The position numbers and the translations under genes were made by a program. Below, one piece after another: positions 1-11,117 of a DNA stretch of 59,876 bases; within the stretch, counting starts at the first letter, position 1, and each line of letters opens with the position of its first letter. Below the pieces are notes generated by a model that saw nothing but the letters and a program-made list of their open reading frames with translations, was not told the origin of the DNA and searched no databases. The stretch comes from Gracilariopsis chorda (taxonomy: Eukaryota > Rhodophyta > Florideophyceae > Gracilariales > Gracilariaceae). The stretch is from contig NBIV01000352.1 in assembly GCA_003194525.1 (NCBI GenBank), forward strand, positions 1-59,876, in the 5' to 3' direction.

Positions 1-161
1 AAAAATCCCTGGATTCCCGGTAGAGTCTTGGTCTTGGCCAAGCGCAATTACAATGTCTATGCCGACCGTGGCCTTGATCCCCAGTTTATGGTGACGTTTC
101 TCACCGTCCTCGATACAGTTGCAGGCCCCAACTTTGTTGTGGAATCATTGTTACCTCCGCT

Positions 162-380
162 TTGCGCTCTTGTATCCGCTCTGACGCGGTCCCCGACATT
201 TCGGATGCGAACAACATTCCGTTACAAACGGTGGGCACAGTGGACCTCATCGTAAGACTTGGTAGCTCTGTGGTGAAGTTGGATTTCATCGTTTGCCGTT
301 TATTGGCAGCACCAGTCATACTGGGATGTGATTCCTGCGACAGATTTGTCGACGCAATCAGGCCCGCCTCAGGCATGTAG
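162..380 (+). pseudogene. Gypsy aspartic protease, C-terminal part
   Basis: The reading frame resembles the end of a retropepsin-like domain: a hydrophobic strand rich in V, L and I, then an ILGCD motif matching the ILG[R/C] motif that closes retroelement proteases, then CDRFVDAIRP. The catalytic D-[ST]-G triad is not visible and would lie upstream or in another frame near the window edge. The frame overlaps a shadow frame starting at position 28. It ends at a TAG just after 377, and the join towards reverse transcriptase (381-1188) is full of stops in every frame. Its role would have been cleaving the Gag-Pol polyprotein; this copy is non-functional. Confidence 0.55.
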
Positions 381-1188
381 AACTTGACAAAAGATCGTCG
401 GTTCCGATTGTTTGCCGCTCGCTAAAGCGGTCCTCTCGGAAACAAGTTCCGCTCCCTACTGCACAGGAACCACCGTCTGCATCCCGCGAGTCCACCAAGC
501 TCCGCGTCGCTGCCTCGGTTCCTATACCACCTCAGTCCCAAGTCTGGGTGCAGGTAAATTCCCGTCAACATGGTCTTCGGGTTATACAACCCTGGCCCAT
601 TGTACGAGAAATCCCATCTGGCGCTGGCTAATGGAATTGTCTCCATTTCCCAGGATGTTCCTTTCCGGATATTGATTGCCAACCTTGGCAAACACCCCCA
701 GTATCTGGTAAACACCAAGTAATTGGGAGTGTAATCCCTATCCTATGGGAATGCTGCCAACGAAGATGACAGCCGCCGATGTACTCGTGGTTACCACCTC
801 TTCTGAGGAGTTCGCCCCGCCGTCCGAAGACGTCAAGTCTAAGGAGGGGAGGAAACCGCTACTTCAGCGTCGAACATACCGAGTATCTCGGAATTGCGAA
901 CCACATCTGTTCCACAGGACAATGCTCCCATCGAGCAACGACCAGATTGATCCGGAAAAGGCACTTAAGCGCTGGACTTCAGCCACGTGCCAGAGTCGCA
1001 CAGCGACAAACCCGTACAATGTTACGGGAATTCACCACAATGTGGATGGCTCGCTTGGCGAGATTAATGCAACGGAAACACCGGATCGATTTATTCCCCG
1101 GTGCGCGACCGGTTGCACAACCCCCCTTACAGGGCAGGTCGGAAAGCTCGGGAAGAGGAGCAGTCCCAAGTGGACAAGATGCTCCGCG

Positions 1189-2405
1189 CAGGTGTTGATT
1201 GAGCCTGCTCAATCACCCTGGGCATCCCCCGTTGTACTGGCTTTGAAGGCCGACGGAACCTGGAGGTTCTGTGTCGACTACCACCGGCTCAATGCCGTGA
1301 CTGTTAGGGACACGTACCCTAACCCTCATATGGACGAGTGTATTGACTCCCTCGGAGACGCCACCGTTTTCAAGCGCTCTCGATGCCAATTGGGGATATT
1401 GGCAAGTAGCTTGTCAGACAGGAGGATCGCGACAAAACCGCATTCACCTGCCACGCAGGAACTTACGGCTTCAAAGTGGATGCCGTTTGGGTTAAACAAT
1501 GCCCCGTCACCTTTCAGCGTGCAGTAGATATTCTGCTCAACCGCTTTAAGTGGCGGTGTTGTCTGGTCTACCTTGATGATATTATCATCTTCTCCAACTC
1601 GTTGGACGACCATCTCACTCACGTCCGAGATGTGCTGACCGTGACTCTGCGATGCAGGAATTACCCTCAAGTTGAGTAAATGCGAGTTTTTCACAGATAC
1701 TGTGAAGTGTCTGGGTCACATTATCCGTCCTGGACGGTTAGCGATCAAGAAAGCTCGAGTCAAATCCCTCGTTGAGGCGAAAGAGCCACGTACTCAAACG
1801 GAACTGCGCTCCTTTTTGGGGTTGTTCAACGTCCATAGACGGTTTATCCCGAACTTTCCGGACACCGCGGGGCCCCTGAACGCGTTGTTGCGAAAGGGGA
1901 ACCCCCCAAAAACTGGGAACATTTACGCCCGAGCAATCGGAAGCCTTTAACTCCTTGAAGAAGGCTGTCACATCAGCACTAATCCTACATCTCCCAAAAC
2001 TTGGGTTGCCATAACTCCGTAGAAACGGATTCGAGCGACTACCAGGTCGGGTGTGCTCTTTTTCAAACCACCCCGAGGTGGAACGACATCCAATTGGTTA
2101 TTGGTCGCGCTCGCTCAATGTTCATGAGCGGAAACTACTCCGTATCGGAGAAAGAGTGCCTCGCCGTCGTATGGGCGATGAGCACTCTGCGCGCCTACCT
2201 TATGGGAGTTCACTTCACCGTGTACACGGATCATTCCTCATTGAGGTGGTTAATGAATATCTCCGACCCGTCGGGACGCCTCATGCGCTGGAGAATCCGC
2301 CTCGAGGAATATGACTTTCAAGTCATTTTTAAAAAGGGCGCGCAGAACACCCAAGCTGACGCCCTGTCGCGGTTACCCACAAGTGGGGAAGCATTCCCAA
2401 CGTAG
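1189..2405 (+). pseudogene. Gypsy reverse transcriptase and RNase H, frameshifted
   Basis: Reverse transcriptase begins with the block around SPWASPVVLALKADGTWR and the FCVDY motif (about 1200-1290). Frameshifts near 1370 and 1500 disrupt the palm. The catalytic YLDD motif with the following IIIFS is intact in the frame of 1476-1679, and the thumb/connection (FLGLFNVHRRFIPNF) is in the frame of 1672-1950. RNase H is in the frame of 2001-2405, with the first acidic strand (ETDSSD), the E of SEKECLAVVWA, the YTDHSSL strand and a terminal ADALSRL motif, all typical of Gypsy RNase H. At least four frame changes are needed to follow the protein, so it is a pseudogene. Confidence 0.85.
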
Positions 2406-2689
2406 GATGATGAAGTCCCATGTTTCATGGCCAGAGACCCGGATGATCCGGAATGTGCCGTCGAGGCTGGGCCAGAAAACTGGGACGAGGATGCTGACTT
2501 TGACGAACTACTCGCATCGCGAGATGAATCTGAGAACCCGTTACCGGGAAACTTTGTACCGGTATCACCGAAAGAAATCATCCGAGAACAATTTGGCGAC
2601 CCATTCTGTACGAAGGTTCGTGCCCGTATCAACGGTGGTGAAGATCTCCCTTTCTGGGTGAACGACAAGTGTTATCTCGTAAGGAAGGT

Positions 2690-3791
2690 CGAAGCCCGCC
2701 CACAGATTGTAGTACCTCATTCTCTGCAGTCGCGGGTGTTACAATCTATCACACTACGCCCCCATTGGAGGTCACCCAGGTGGGAGGAAACTCTACCTAA
2801 CCTTGCGAAGGGATTTCTATTGGCCTGCCATGGCGGTGGATTGCTACGCAACCGTGCGGTTTTGTAGCGAATGCGCGAAGAATCGCGTGAAACTCCGCAA
2901 AAATGCGAAGAAGGTGAAACTATTCCACGAAAGGGCGCCGCTCGAGTTTATCGCGATCGATATTCTCGGACCAACTACTCACCACGAAACGTGGAAACAA
3001 GTTTCTACTTGTCATTACCGACCGCTTTTCTAAGCTGGTAAGGACTGTCTCTCTTCGGAGGATAACCGCTCTCACGGTGGCCCATGCTCTGGTGACGCAC
3101 TGGATTTTCGTCTACGGTCCCCCTGTGGAGGTGCTCTCCGATAACGGGAAGCAGTTCGCGAGCAAGATCTTCAAGGATGTTTGTCGCATCCTGGATGTCA
3201 AGAACTTGTTCACGACTACCTACCACCCCCAGTGTAATGGGCAAGTTTGAACGGTTTAACCGGACGTTACTCGCGGCGTTACGTTCCTACGTCGCTGACC
3301 ACCCAACGAATTGGGATCTCTACGCTGATGCGGTAACCTACGCGTACAATACGCAGGTACACCAAACTACCGGAGTTTCGCCATTCGAGTTGGTTCTATC
3401 TAGAACACCCCCGCCTGTGGCGCTGGAACCCCAAGCTACCTTGGACAATTTTCCATCTGTGGGTTTCTACCGGAAGCAATGGAAGCAATGGCTTTCCAAG
3501 CTGGTCCCCGCTGCGCGGATGTCGATGGCATGGGCCCAAGCCGCTTACAAGCGGGATTTTGATGCTCGCTTGCGAGGGAAACCGTCCCCAATTCGGGCGA
3601 ATAACTACATCTTCATAAGGAAGGAGTACTACAACCCAGAACGGGAGAAGCGCCATAAACTCTCGCCTGTGGCGGATGGACCATTCAAGGTCATCTCTGT
3701 AAACACCGACACTGTCGTGGTAGAGATGGGCGACACGCACGAACGGATTTCCCTTGATCGTGTTGTCCTTGCCACTCCTCCCTCGTCATAG
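2690..3791 (+). pseudogene. Gypsy integrase, frameshifted
   Basis: A zinc-binding H2C2 head is recognisable around 2755-2880 (HPGG followed by CSEC), split by a frameshift near 2800. The core follows with the first catalytic Asp in IDILGP (about 2958-2975) and the second in VLSDNGKQF (about 3132-3158). The catalytic Glu is in ERFNRTLL (about 3246-3270), just after a frame change near 3240 where two stop codons interrupt the older frame. The C-terminal part to 3791 contains the YAYNTQVHQTTGVSPFELV block and a GPFKVI SH3-like strand. This enzyme would insert the cDNA; the copy is broken in at least three places. Confidence 0.85.
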
Positions 3792-5069
3792 GTAGTCCTG
3801 GATCCAGGCAACCCCGTTTCTACGGACTCTGCAACACCGGAATCATCCGAGAGTACTAAGCATACGGTACTACCACACCCCAGCCGGGGACTGTTAGACC
3901 TACCGACCCTGTCAGACTCACCGGCTCAGCCGGGTAATTGGTGCCTCTCAGCGCCCGCCCCTACCACGCCCGCCCCCCTGGCGCGAATTTATACCCACCA
4001 GGCGGGGAATTTTATCCCTTATCCCGCCTCTCCGTCTAAGGAGGGGGAGGAGAACACTCGTTTTCGAGGAACGATATCGCCCTCGCAACGGGAAACACGG
4101 AACATAGGGAACACTGACCGTGGAGAACGGGGTATGTCACACGACACTAATCCCCTGTTCTCGGGCAGTGCTGCGCAACAAGAACCAGACGCGCAGGCCC
4201 CGCAAAAGCGGCAATTATACCGTGCTACACGGGAGGTTGAAGCGCAACTACCGCACACCCCTGTCAGGAAAAAGGCAACCAAGCCCCATTCGAAGCCTCA
4301 GGCCCTGGCGCGCAAGCGCCGGAAACGCCTCCCGTCGTCGACGGAATCGAAGCCCCCGCTCCGAAGAATAATTTGCGCCAACTTCCGCAACGCTACGGCG
4401 AAGAACCGAGGAACTCAGAAAAAACGCGCGTCATGGCACGCTCGAAACCGGTCGAACCGGACGCTGCACCTACTCATGGAGACGGTGTACCGCGCTTAGC
4501 GGCAAGGTCCCTGAAAAGGGTGTCATCGGCAACTGCCCGGCACCCCCCAAAGGGGAATTTTAACCACAATGCCGGTGTACTGGAGTTACCCTTAGGCAAC
4601 CCCCCAGTAACTGGGGACACCACGGCACAGCCGGAACGTATGGCAGAGAACGCTCGTGCACCTGGCAGGGAGGCGGAACGCTTACCAATCACCGTGTCGC
4701 ACGGGACCCCGCAGGGGATGTCGCAAACGCCGTTGCTGCATACGCGGCAGAGACCACGCATGCTCGCGGTTCGCCAAGAAGACCGCACTTGCGGAGTTCA
4801 AGTCCCCCGCCGACTGGCTGTTCGCCCGGTCTACCGTGATGACGGAAACAACGATGCTTCTCTGGGGAATAACTTGGCGGTGAAAACCATGACGCCAAAC
4901 ACCCTCTTGAGGGATATCCTCCCGCACGAGCAGCGGCCGCTACCACAGCGCACGGCAACGCCGGAGTTATCGCCGAACAACCTGCTAAGGGACATTATAC
5001 CACACCGCGGGCAACCCTCACAAGAAATTAACAACGACCACCCGGCACGGCCGGCAGGTCTACGAATGA
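3792..5069 (+). pseudogene. Basic/proline-rich linker region between integrase and chromodomain
   Basis: About 1.3 kb of GC-rich sequence separates the integrase end from the chromodomain. Several overlapping reading frames run through it (4134-4499 in one frame, 4373-5152 in another). All give Arg/Pro/Gln-rich, low-complexity protein without a domain I recognise. Because the flanking blocks both belong to pol, I infer a long disordered C-terminal extension of integrase that has lost its frame. Many short CCC/GGG mini-stems occur here, but no more than base composition might give. The true frame cannot be settled without an intact relative. Confidence 0.4.
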
Positions 5070-5207
5070 GAGTTGGTAGTAGACCAACTTGTCGGACACA
5101 CCTGGGACCAGGATGGTATTCTACAATACCGCCTCCGCTGGTACGGGTATGACCCCAGTGGGGATACGTGGGAGCCAATTGAACACCTCCCACGATCGCA
5201 GGTCGTG
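5070..5207 (+). pseudogene. Integrase chromodomain of element A
   Basis: Reading from the codon at 5070, the peptide shows a chromodomain: a short beta strand ending in HTWDQDG, then the core LQYRLRWYGYDPSGDTWEP followed by IEHLPRS. The RWYGY and DTWEP blocks match the aromatic-cage region and the WEP signature shared by HP1 and chromovirus integrases. A TGA lies directly upstream at 5067 in this frame, so continuity with the linker is lost. In chromoviruses this module steers integration to marked chromatin. I am sure of the domain, less sure of its exact ends. Confidence 0.8.
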
Positions 5208-5457
5208 TGATACCACCCTCAAACGGGAACTGCAGCCCCAGCCACGCTGGTTAATGCCCAAGTCGGGTAACGTTGCCGCGAGAGCGGAGTGCAGTAAGAA
5301 AGGATAGCAAGGGAAAGTCCGTCCAAGACGGGGAATTCTAATTGGAAATCACCTTCCGAAAAGGGAAAGTTTACCTAGTGGAGCAGCAAGCTCCATACTA
5401 CACTACGCTAACTGGCATAGCCAGGGAAGGAACACCAGGAAACTGGACAAAAGGGGC

Positions 5458-7161
5458 TCACTCTTCGCCGTCGCCCGGGACGTAACCACCAGCGAGGCGG
5501 TAGGCCAACGCGTCCGCCATAGTGGGGACATCCCCAGATACCTCGGTAGCGCTCAGACCGGCACCCCGGAGAAAACGTGCGATGATCTCGTTTTCATTCG
5601 CCGTCACCCCGCTGGGGATAGAAGGTCCGGCACTTGCCGCCGAGGGGTCAGCAGCCGGCTCGGCCGGAGATACCCCCTTTGGGAAAGCTTCCGCGCTAGC
5701 GCCGGTTTCCTCTACGTCCATCCCCCCGGGTTCTTCCGGTTCGTTATCCACCATTGGGTCATCCCCGCCGTATGCGTGGGAGGAGTCGTCAGAATCGACG
5801 TACCCCACCGGGTGGTCTTCCGGCACATGCCGGGGCGCATCGCGAAGCTCGCGCGCCTCCTCGGAGGAAATTTCCCGGAACTCTTAGGGGTCGAAGTAGA
5901 TAAAATCCCCCGCAAGGGCGGTGTTTCTACCCAGTCCCGGACCACCGGTGTTACCGCTGCCGCCATCCAGACGACCGCTTTGCTCCAGCGGGACCTCACT
6001 TCAGCTAACGCTGTACATGTACCCAAGCAATTGGAGGACCTCTTCATTGTTGGCTTGGCCCCCAAGGGAGAGGCGAAGATCCAAATTGCGGATCGCTGCC
6101 CGCACACGCGGTGGGAGGAACCACAGACGAAACTGGTCTTACACTTCGTTGAGGGTATGAGCCGCAGCGCGGGCCGCCCACTCCGTAACCACTACGGACC
6201 ACAACCCCGACCGGGGATCCTGCATGAGCAGCGAACCTAGGTACGTAAGTACCGGCGGGAGTTCTATGTAGCACCCCCGGCAGGCTTCATGGAAGCGCCA
6301 CCACTCGGGGAGTGCTACATACCGACCTAGTTGGTGAGGTGGTGCAATCCGCTCTATCTCCACGTTCTGATACGGTATGAAATACCCGAATCGGGATCGC
6401 CAACGCCGCTCATAGCGGATAAAGTTCTGGAGGAAAGTTGACCGGTATTGCCGGGAAAGATAGCAGAACTCCGCCCGAATAATCGGTCGCTCCCAACAAA
6501 GGGCTTCTTGCCGCGCTGCGGGGAAATTCCTCCAAGCGAGGGTCTCGAGGCGAAACAGGTTGTCGCCGTACCCAATCTCCCCGCGAGTGCGGAAGTGGCT
6601 AACGTCGAAGCGAAACTCCGGTGGGACCGGTACATCGAACGGAGCCCGGCTCTGCCGTCGGTATGCCATGCGCGTCAATGCAGTCTGCGCCGCAGCGACG
6701 GTCTCGCCCGATTTCCTTCGGAGCTGGTGACGCGGAGTCGCAATCCGGTGACGCCAATCCCACGATGTGGTGACTGCCCTGGGCAGATCCCCCGGAAGGG
6801 TGTCTGAGCCATCCGCATAAGCGGTGACCAATCCCTCATTGAGGATAGCGACCGGGTGAAACCACGTGGCAAGGCGCAGGCGCGACGCGTAGTCGGCTGT
6901 AGCAGCCATATTCCCCGGCTGTACCGGATTTCGTTCGCCCTGAGGCAGGGGAACTGACCGGAAACCAGTGGTGTATTGCCCGAGAGGCCTCGGAGGTTGG
7001 CTGTTGTTGTTGATGTTGTTGTCGTTGTTCATTTCTCCCTTTCCGAGGGTGGCTGTTGTTGTTGTTTGTGCGCTCGATGACTCTGGTGCAGAGGGATTTA
7101 CCGGAGAACCGGAGACAGAGCACGCGCTTTTATCACCCATTTTCGTCTGGGAATCCTCCAC
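5458..7161 (-). pseudogene. Antisense reading frame between pol and the 3' LTR of element A
   Basis: One minus-strand frame runs from an ATG at 7161 to a TGA at 5458-5460. Only three in-frame stops interrupt it: TAA 6139-6141, TGA 6001-6003 and TAA 5884-5886. Ignoring them it spans 568 codons. The first 340 codons are open. The protein starts with a Ser/Thr/Asn-rich segment, continues into a basic, Trp- and Tyr-rich globular-looking region (about residues 120-340) and ends in an acidic Pro/Glu/Gly-rich tail. I recognise no family. It lies tail-to-tail with pol and starts 24 bp inside the polypurine tract, the layout of the extra antisense genes in some plant Tat-type Gypsy elements. Function unknown. 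Confidence 0.6.
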
Positions 7162-7184
7162 GTCCGCGGTCGTTTTCCCGTCTT

Positions 7185-7195
7185 AGGGGGGGGGA
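7185..7195 (+). other. Polypurine tract of element A
   Basis: A run of nine G flanked by A lies immediately before a TG dinucleotide at 7198. This is the position expected for the plus-strand primer that precedes a 3' LTR. Confidence 0.6.
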
Positions 7196-7197
7196 TA

Positions 7198-7993
7198 TGA
7201 AGTGCAACGCTCTCAGGGAGGGATTCCTGGTACTTGATCTTTTTCCCGATATTATCGGTTGTGTAGTGTGTATATGAACTACGCCCCACTATGGTGGATG
7301 TGGTCATGTGGGAAACGGTTATGGGTCAATTGGCGGTTGGCCACAGTAGTGGATGTTGCCACGAAATGTGGAGTATTTTAGTTAATATTATTTATTATTT
7401 TCACACCCATTTCTGGGAAGCTAGTACTTAATGCGACGGCGCACTGTCGTCGCACCAGTAAACCTTCCCCAACAAGGGACCCCAACCTGGGGAATTGGCT
7501 CTAGTTGTTGCCGCTTGCGCGCGTGCTCTACTCCTCCCTGGAGGGAAACGCCGTAAACCACGGGAAATCTAACCCCCTTGCACATCTAAAGAAGCCCATA
7601 CTTGGGAGTATAATTGTTCCAATCATATTGCTGTTTCGCCCTGTATAGGGAGTCCTGTCCACCGGCATCGCCGTTCGTCCCCGTCGCTCTCACGACTCAC
7701 TTTGCCCTTCCTTTCCCCCTTTTTAGGGTTGCACCTCCCGCTATCCGCGGCCCTCGTGTGCGCATCCGCCCACACGCCCCCACTTACGTGGAAACATACC
7801 TCTACTGAGGATCACACCCCGCTCACGCGGATACCAATTATTCGCCTTCACCTCCCTGCGCAAGTCGCGACAGGTGTCCCTGGTCTTACAAACCGGCTTC
7901 GCCATGACACCTCTGGGAGGGCTCTACCCAACTGGGTTCACCTCGCGAGAGGAAGATCCCGAACGTCTTTCGGTGTTTTTCCCCTTTGGGGCA
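7198..7993 (+). repeat. Probable 3' LTR of element A
   Basis: The stretch starts with TG right after the polypurine tract. It holds no coding sequence, contains AT-rich TATA/poly(A)-like segments (7375-7405 and around 7610), and ends with GGGGCA just before Copia integrase coding sequence. At about 796 bp it would be a long but plausible Gypsy LTR. The partner LTR is outside the window, so both the identity and the right end are inference. Confidence 0.5.
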
Positions 7994-10461
7994 TTGCACC
8001 ACATTGAGCATATCTCAAAATCATGTGCCACGTGCCAACGTTTTACACCTCGGCCACAGTCCTTCCAAGTATCCATTCCAGGCAAAATAATATTCAACAG
8101 TGAAATTGCTTCGGATCTTATGTTCTTGGACAAAATGCCAGTTCTACACGTTGTCGACACACAAACGCACTTCAGCTCTGCAGTTTTCCTCAAGAGTCAG
8201 ACCACTGAAGCAATCTGGTACGCATTTCTTGGTTGTTGGGCCACATTATACACCAGCTATCCAGACATGATGAGACAGGATAAAGCCAGACAACTCACAT
8301 CCGCTCGATAGAAAGAACTGACAAGCATGGCTGGAATCACCTTACACGTCTCAGGCGTTGAAAGTCATAATTCCCTTGGAACCGGTGAACGGTACCATGA
8401 ACCCTTACGTCGTATCTACCAAAAGATTCGATATAGCGAGCTTGATGTCCCCATCGCCTCAGCCCTTCGACTTGCTGTCAAGGCTATGAACGACACAATG
8501 AATCCCAAAGGACTTGTACCTTCACTACTCGTATTTGGAGTTCTTCTTCGCTTTCCACCGTTTAGCACAGAACTTCCGAATCATGAGGAGGGAATGAGAG
8601 CTATTCAAATCGCGCGCACTGAGATGGAAACCATCACCTCGGAACTTCGTTTGCGCCGTGCAATCGTCGCTCGCATTCCATCTGCTGCATCAACAAGCTT
8701 GAAAGTTGGACAAGAAGTTCTAGTTTATCGAGAAGATTTGAAGCCAATAAAATGGATGGACCCTATAAAATTGTAAGAATTGATAACAAACAAGTCTTTA
8801 TCAATCGCAATGGTGAAACAGTCCAGCATTCTATTGCGCAAGTCAAACCATTTCATCGTGACGAACTAATGGACAACCTTCATACTTGTCTCGAACCAAT
8901 ACTTCCTCGTGATTTTGAACTTCATGATGTTCAAATCACTGAAGTGTTAGGTCCTTCCGATCACCGTCGGAACCTACCAGCATTCAGTGAAGCTAAACGA
9001 AAAAAGCTGGCAGGATTAATATCGCGCTGAACGTGGAAAGTCATTAGACAAGACGAAGTGTCAGAAGACGCCAATATCCTCACTGGCCACTTTGTGCTCG
9101 CCATCAAAAATCCTGAGACTGATGAAGAGATATTTAAAGCCAAATTTGTCGCCCAAGGGCACAAAGATCCACAAAAAGCTTTTCTAGTGCACAATTCGCC
9201 TAATCTAAGACAATATTAAACCCGAATTTTCGTTACCGTCGCTGCTATTCTTGGATATAGAGTATGGAACACAGATGTTCGTCAAGCATACTTGCAATCC
9301 GCACAGAAGCTCATGCATAAAGTATACCTGAAGCCTCCAAAAGAACTGGAACTTCCAGCACACATGTTGTTGGAACTTCTCCGCCCTCTTTATGGACTCT
9401 CAGATTCTGGAGACTATTGGTACAGAACAATAACAACTCATCTGAAAGAAGATCTAGGAATTACCCCGACAAAAGGAGATCTGTCACTGTTTATGAAACA
9501 CGAACAGGCAAAGCTCTTTGGCTTAACCGGTGTTTACGTAGATGACCTCCTTCAATGCAGAACCGATCAATTCCTGCAAAAGGCAAAGCTCACCGTTCAG
9601 AAGTTTGAATCAAAGGACTTAGAAATGGATTCCGCTTTATTCGCAGGCGTAAGAGTACGCAAAACCGATAACGGATTTTAACTAAGTCAGGAACATTATG
9701 CCAAACGATTGCAAATTCTTCCAAAAGATTGCACCTTCTCTGATTTCCGTTCATTGAGACATAAACTTGCTTGGTTGACCCACACGCGACCAGATATTTG
9801 CTGTGCTGTCAACAAGGCTGCTCAAGTTACGGAACAATCTTTCTCAAGCGAAGATGTAAAGAACATCAACAAAGTCGTAAAACATATTCAGCAAAGTCAA
9901 AATGTAAATCTGAAATATGTGAAACTTGATATCCATTCACTCCACCTCAAGGTATATTCCGATTCATCATTTGCCAACAATGCAGACAATTCATCCCAGA
10001 TTGGATTCATTATTCTTCTCGTGGACAAGTTCGATAATTGCAATATTCTTCATTTCTCAAGTCACAAAAGCCGGCGCGTTACCAGATCCGTTTTAGGAGG
10101 AGAGCTATACGCATTTGCAGATGCATTCGATATAGCTTACGTTATCAAACATGACTTAGAGTCAATAATTGGGAAGAAAATTCCAATCACAATGCTTACT
10201 GACTCAAAAAGTTTATTCGATGTAATAACAAAAAGCTCATCGACATCTGAAAAGCGACTAATGATCGACATTTCTGCAGTTCGTGAAGCCTACTCGAACC
10301 ACGAAATTTGCGATGTTGGGTATATCACCTCCGCCAACAACCCCGCCGATTGTTTTACCAAAGTTAAGAACTGTGATGCTATGAACCAAATTTTAAGTAC
10401 TTCCACATGCGTCTTAGATATTAATCAACTAGTTATACGTGATTTTATGCGACAATTGTAA
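7994..10461 (+). pseudogene. Ty1/Copia element pol, 5'-truncated and broken
   Basis: Integrase comes first: a CATC zinc-binding remnant (about 8020-8035), the catalytic VLHVVD strand, the MMRQD strand and the GERYHEPLRR helix. TAG 8309-8311 sits where relatives usually have Trp in a SAR-W-KELT context. A frameshift follows near 8755 and a TGA at about 9028. Reverse transcriptase runs from about 9030, with a stop near 9218 and an intact YVDDLL motif at 9535-9546. RNase H spans about 9950-10350 with YSDSSFA, GGELYAF and LTDSKSL. The Copia domain order (integrase before RT) is clear. Gag, protease and the 5' LTR are missing, so the left end is cut at the junction with element A. Confidence 0.88.
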
Positions 10462-10483
10462 GCCATACGAAAAGAGAAGGGAA

Positions 10484-10776
10484 TGTGAGGATAAAGCTTC
10501 GCTCACCGTCCTTGTCAGACGGTGAGGAAGAAGTAGATGGAGTGGACCATCGCACCATCCTTGGGGATGGTGAGAAAGCGTCCTGCCTTCTCACCATCCC
10601 CGAGGATGGTGTGATGTCTGCTTACAATGCCACATTCATGCGAGCATGTTAGGACTCTAAGTACCGAGAAAGACGACTAGCGTCTTTCTCTCTGAGTATA
10701 AAAGGAGGGAACAGAGCTCTGCCTTTGCCTCTCGTCTGTTCCCCAACCCATTATTATCATCAACTCTACCTCTTCA
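10484..10776 (+). repeat. 3' LTR of the Copia element
   Basis: TGTGAGG begins directly after a purine-rich tract (10469-10482) and 23 bp after the pol stop, as expected for the 3' LTR. The stretch contains a 9 bp hairpin at 10502-10526, a 28 bp imperfect hairpin at 10548-10616 and a TATAAAA box at 10697-10703. The right end is uncertain: TTCA at 10776 is one candidate and AGCA at 10780 another. No 5' LTR is present to compare. Confidence 0.6.
10697..10703 (+). promoter_or_regulatory. TATA box of the Copia LTR
   Basis: TATAAAA followed by a purine run and then a pyrimidine-rich stretch is a convincing core promoter in the LTR. In a 5' LTR it would start the genomic transcript. In this 3' LTR it could fire outward into 10730 onwards. 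Confidence 0.6.
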
Positions 10777-11117
10777 AGCAAAGGAATCATCCTTTTTGGG
10801 CCGCCCCTAGCTGCCACTACAGGCCGCCCCTTTTTTTTAAACGTATTATTTCACGACAGTGCGTATTGAAACGCAATCCCGTCATAACCACTTAGACTTG
10901 CTCTGACAGGTTGCAATGCCGCTTGCACTGTATCTTGAAAAAAAACCTTCTATTTGAAATCAGAGGTAAGAACGGATGAACAAGCTCTATATTTCTGACC
11001 AGGCCCGTATATATTACTAATGACTACCCCCTGAATTACCGTGAGAAATGACGACCTGACTACACATCCCGCGGAGAAGTCTAGTAGTCACATTGGATGT
11101 ACACGCGTACAGGGTGC

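Larger units (their letters stand above)
1..7993 (+). mobile_element. Gypsy chromovirus-like LTR element A, 5' end outside window, decayed
   Basis: This is the right-hand part of a GC-rich Ty3/Gypsy element. In order on the plus strand it holds the end of an aspartic protease, reverse transcriptase, RNase H, an integrase with a zinc-binding head, a long basic/proline-rich linker and a chromodomain. An antisense reading frame, a polypurine tract and a probable 3' LTR follow. The coding part switches frame many times and carries stops, so this copy is dead. The left boundary lies outside the window. The right boundary at about 7993 is inferred from a terminal CA and the abrupt start of Copia integrase coding sequence. 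It cannot be confirmed because the 5' LTR is not visible. Confidence 0.75.

Noticed and set aside
3990..7995. Many short CCC-loop-GGG stems in element A
   Set aside because: A rough estimate gives a similar number by chance at this base composition; a shuffled-sequence test would be needed to claim more.
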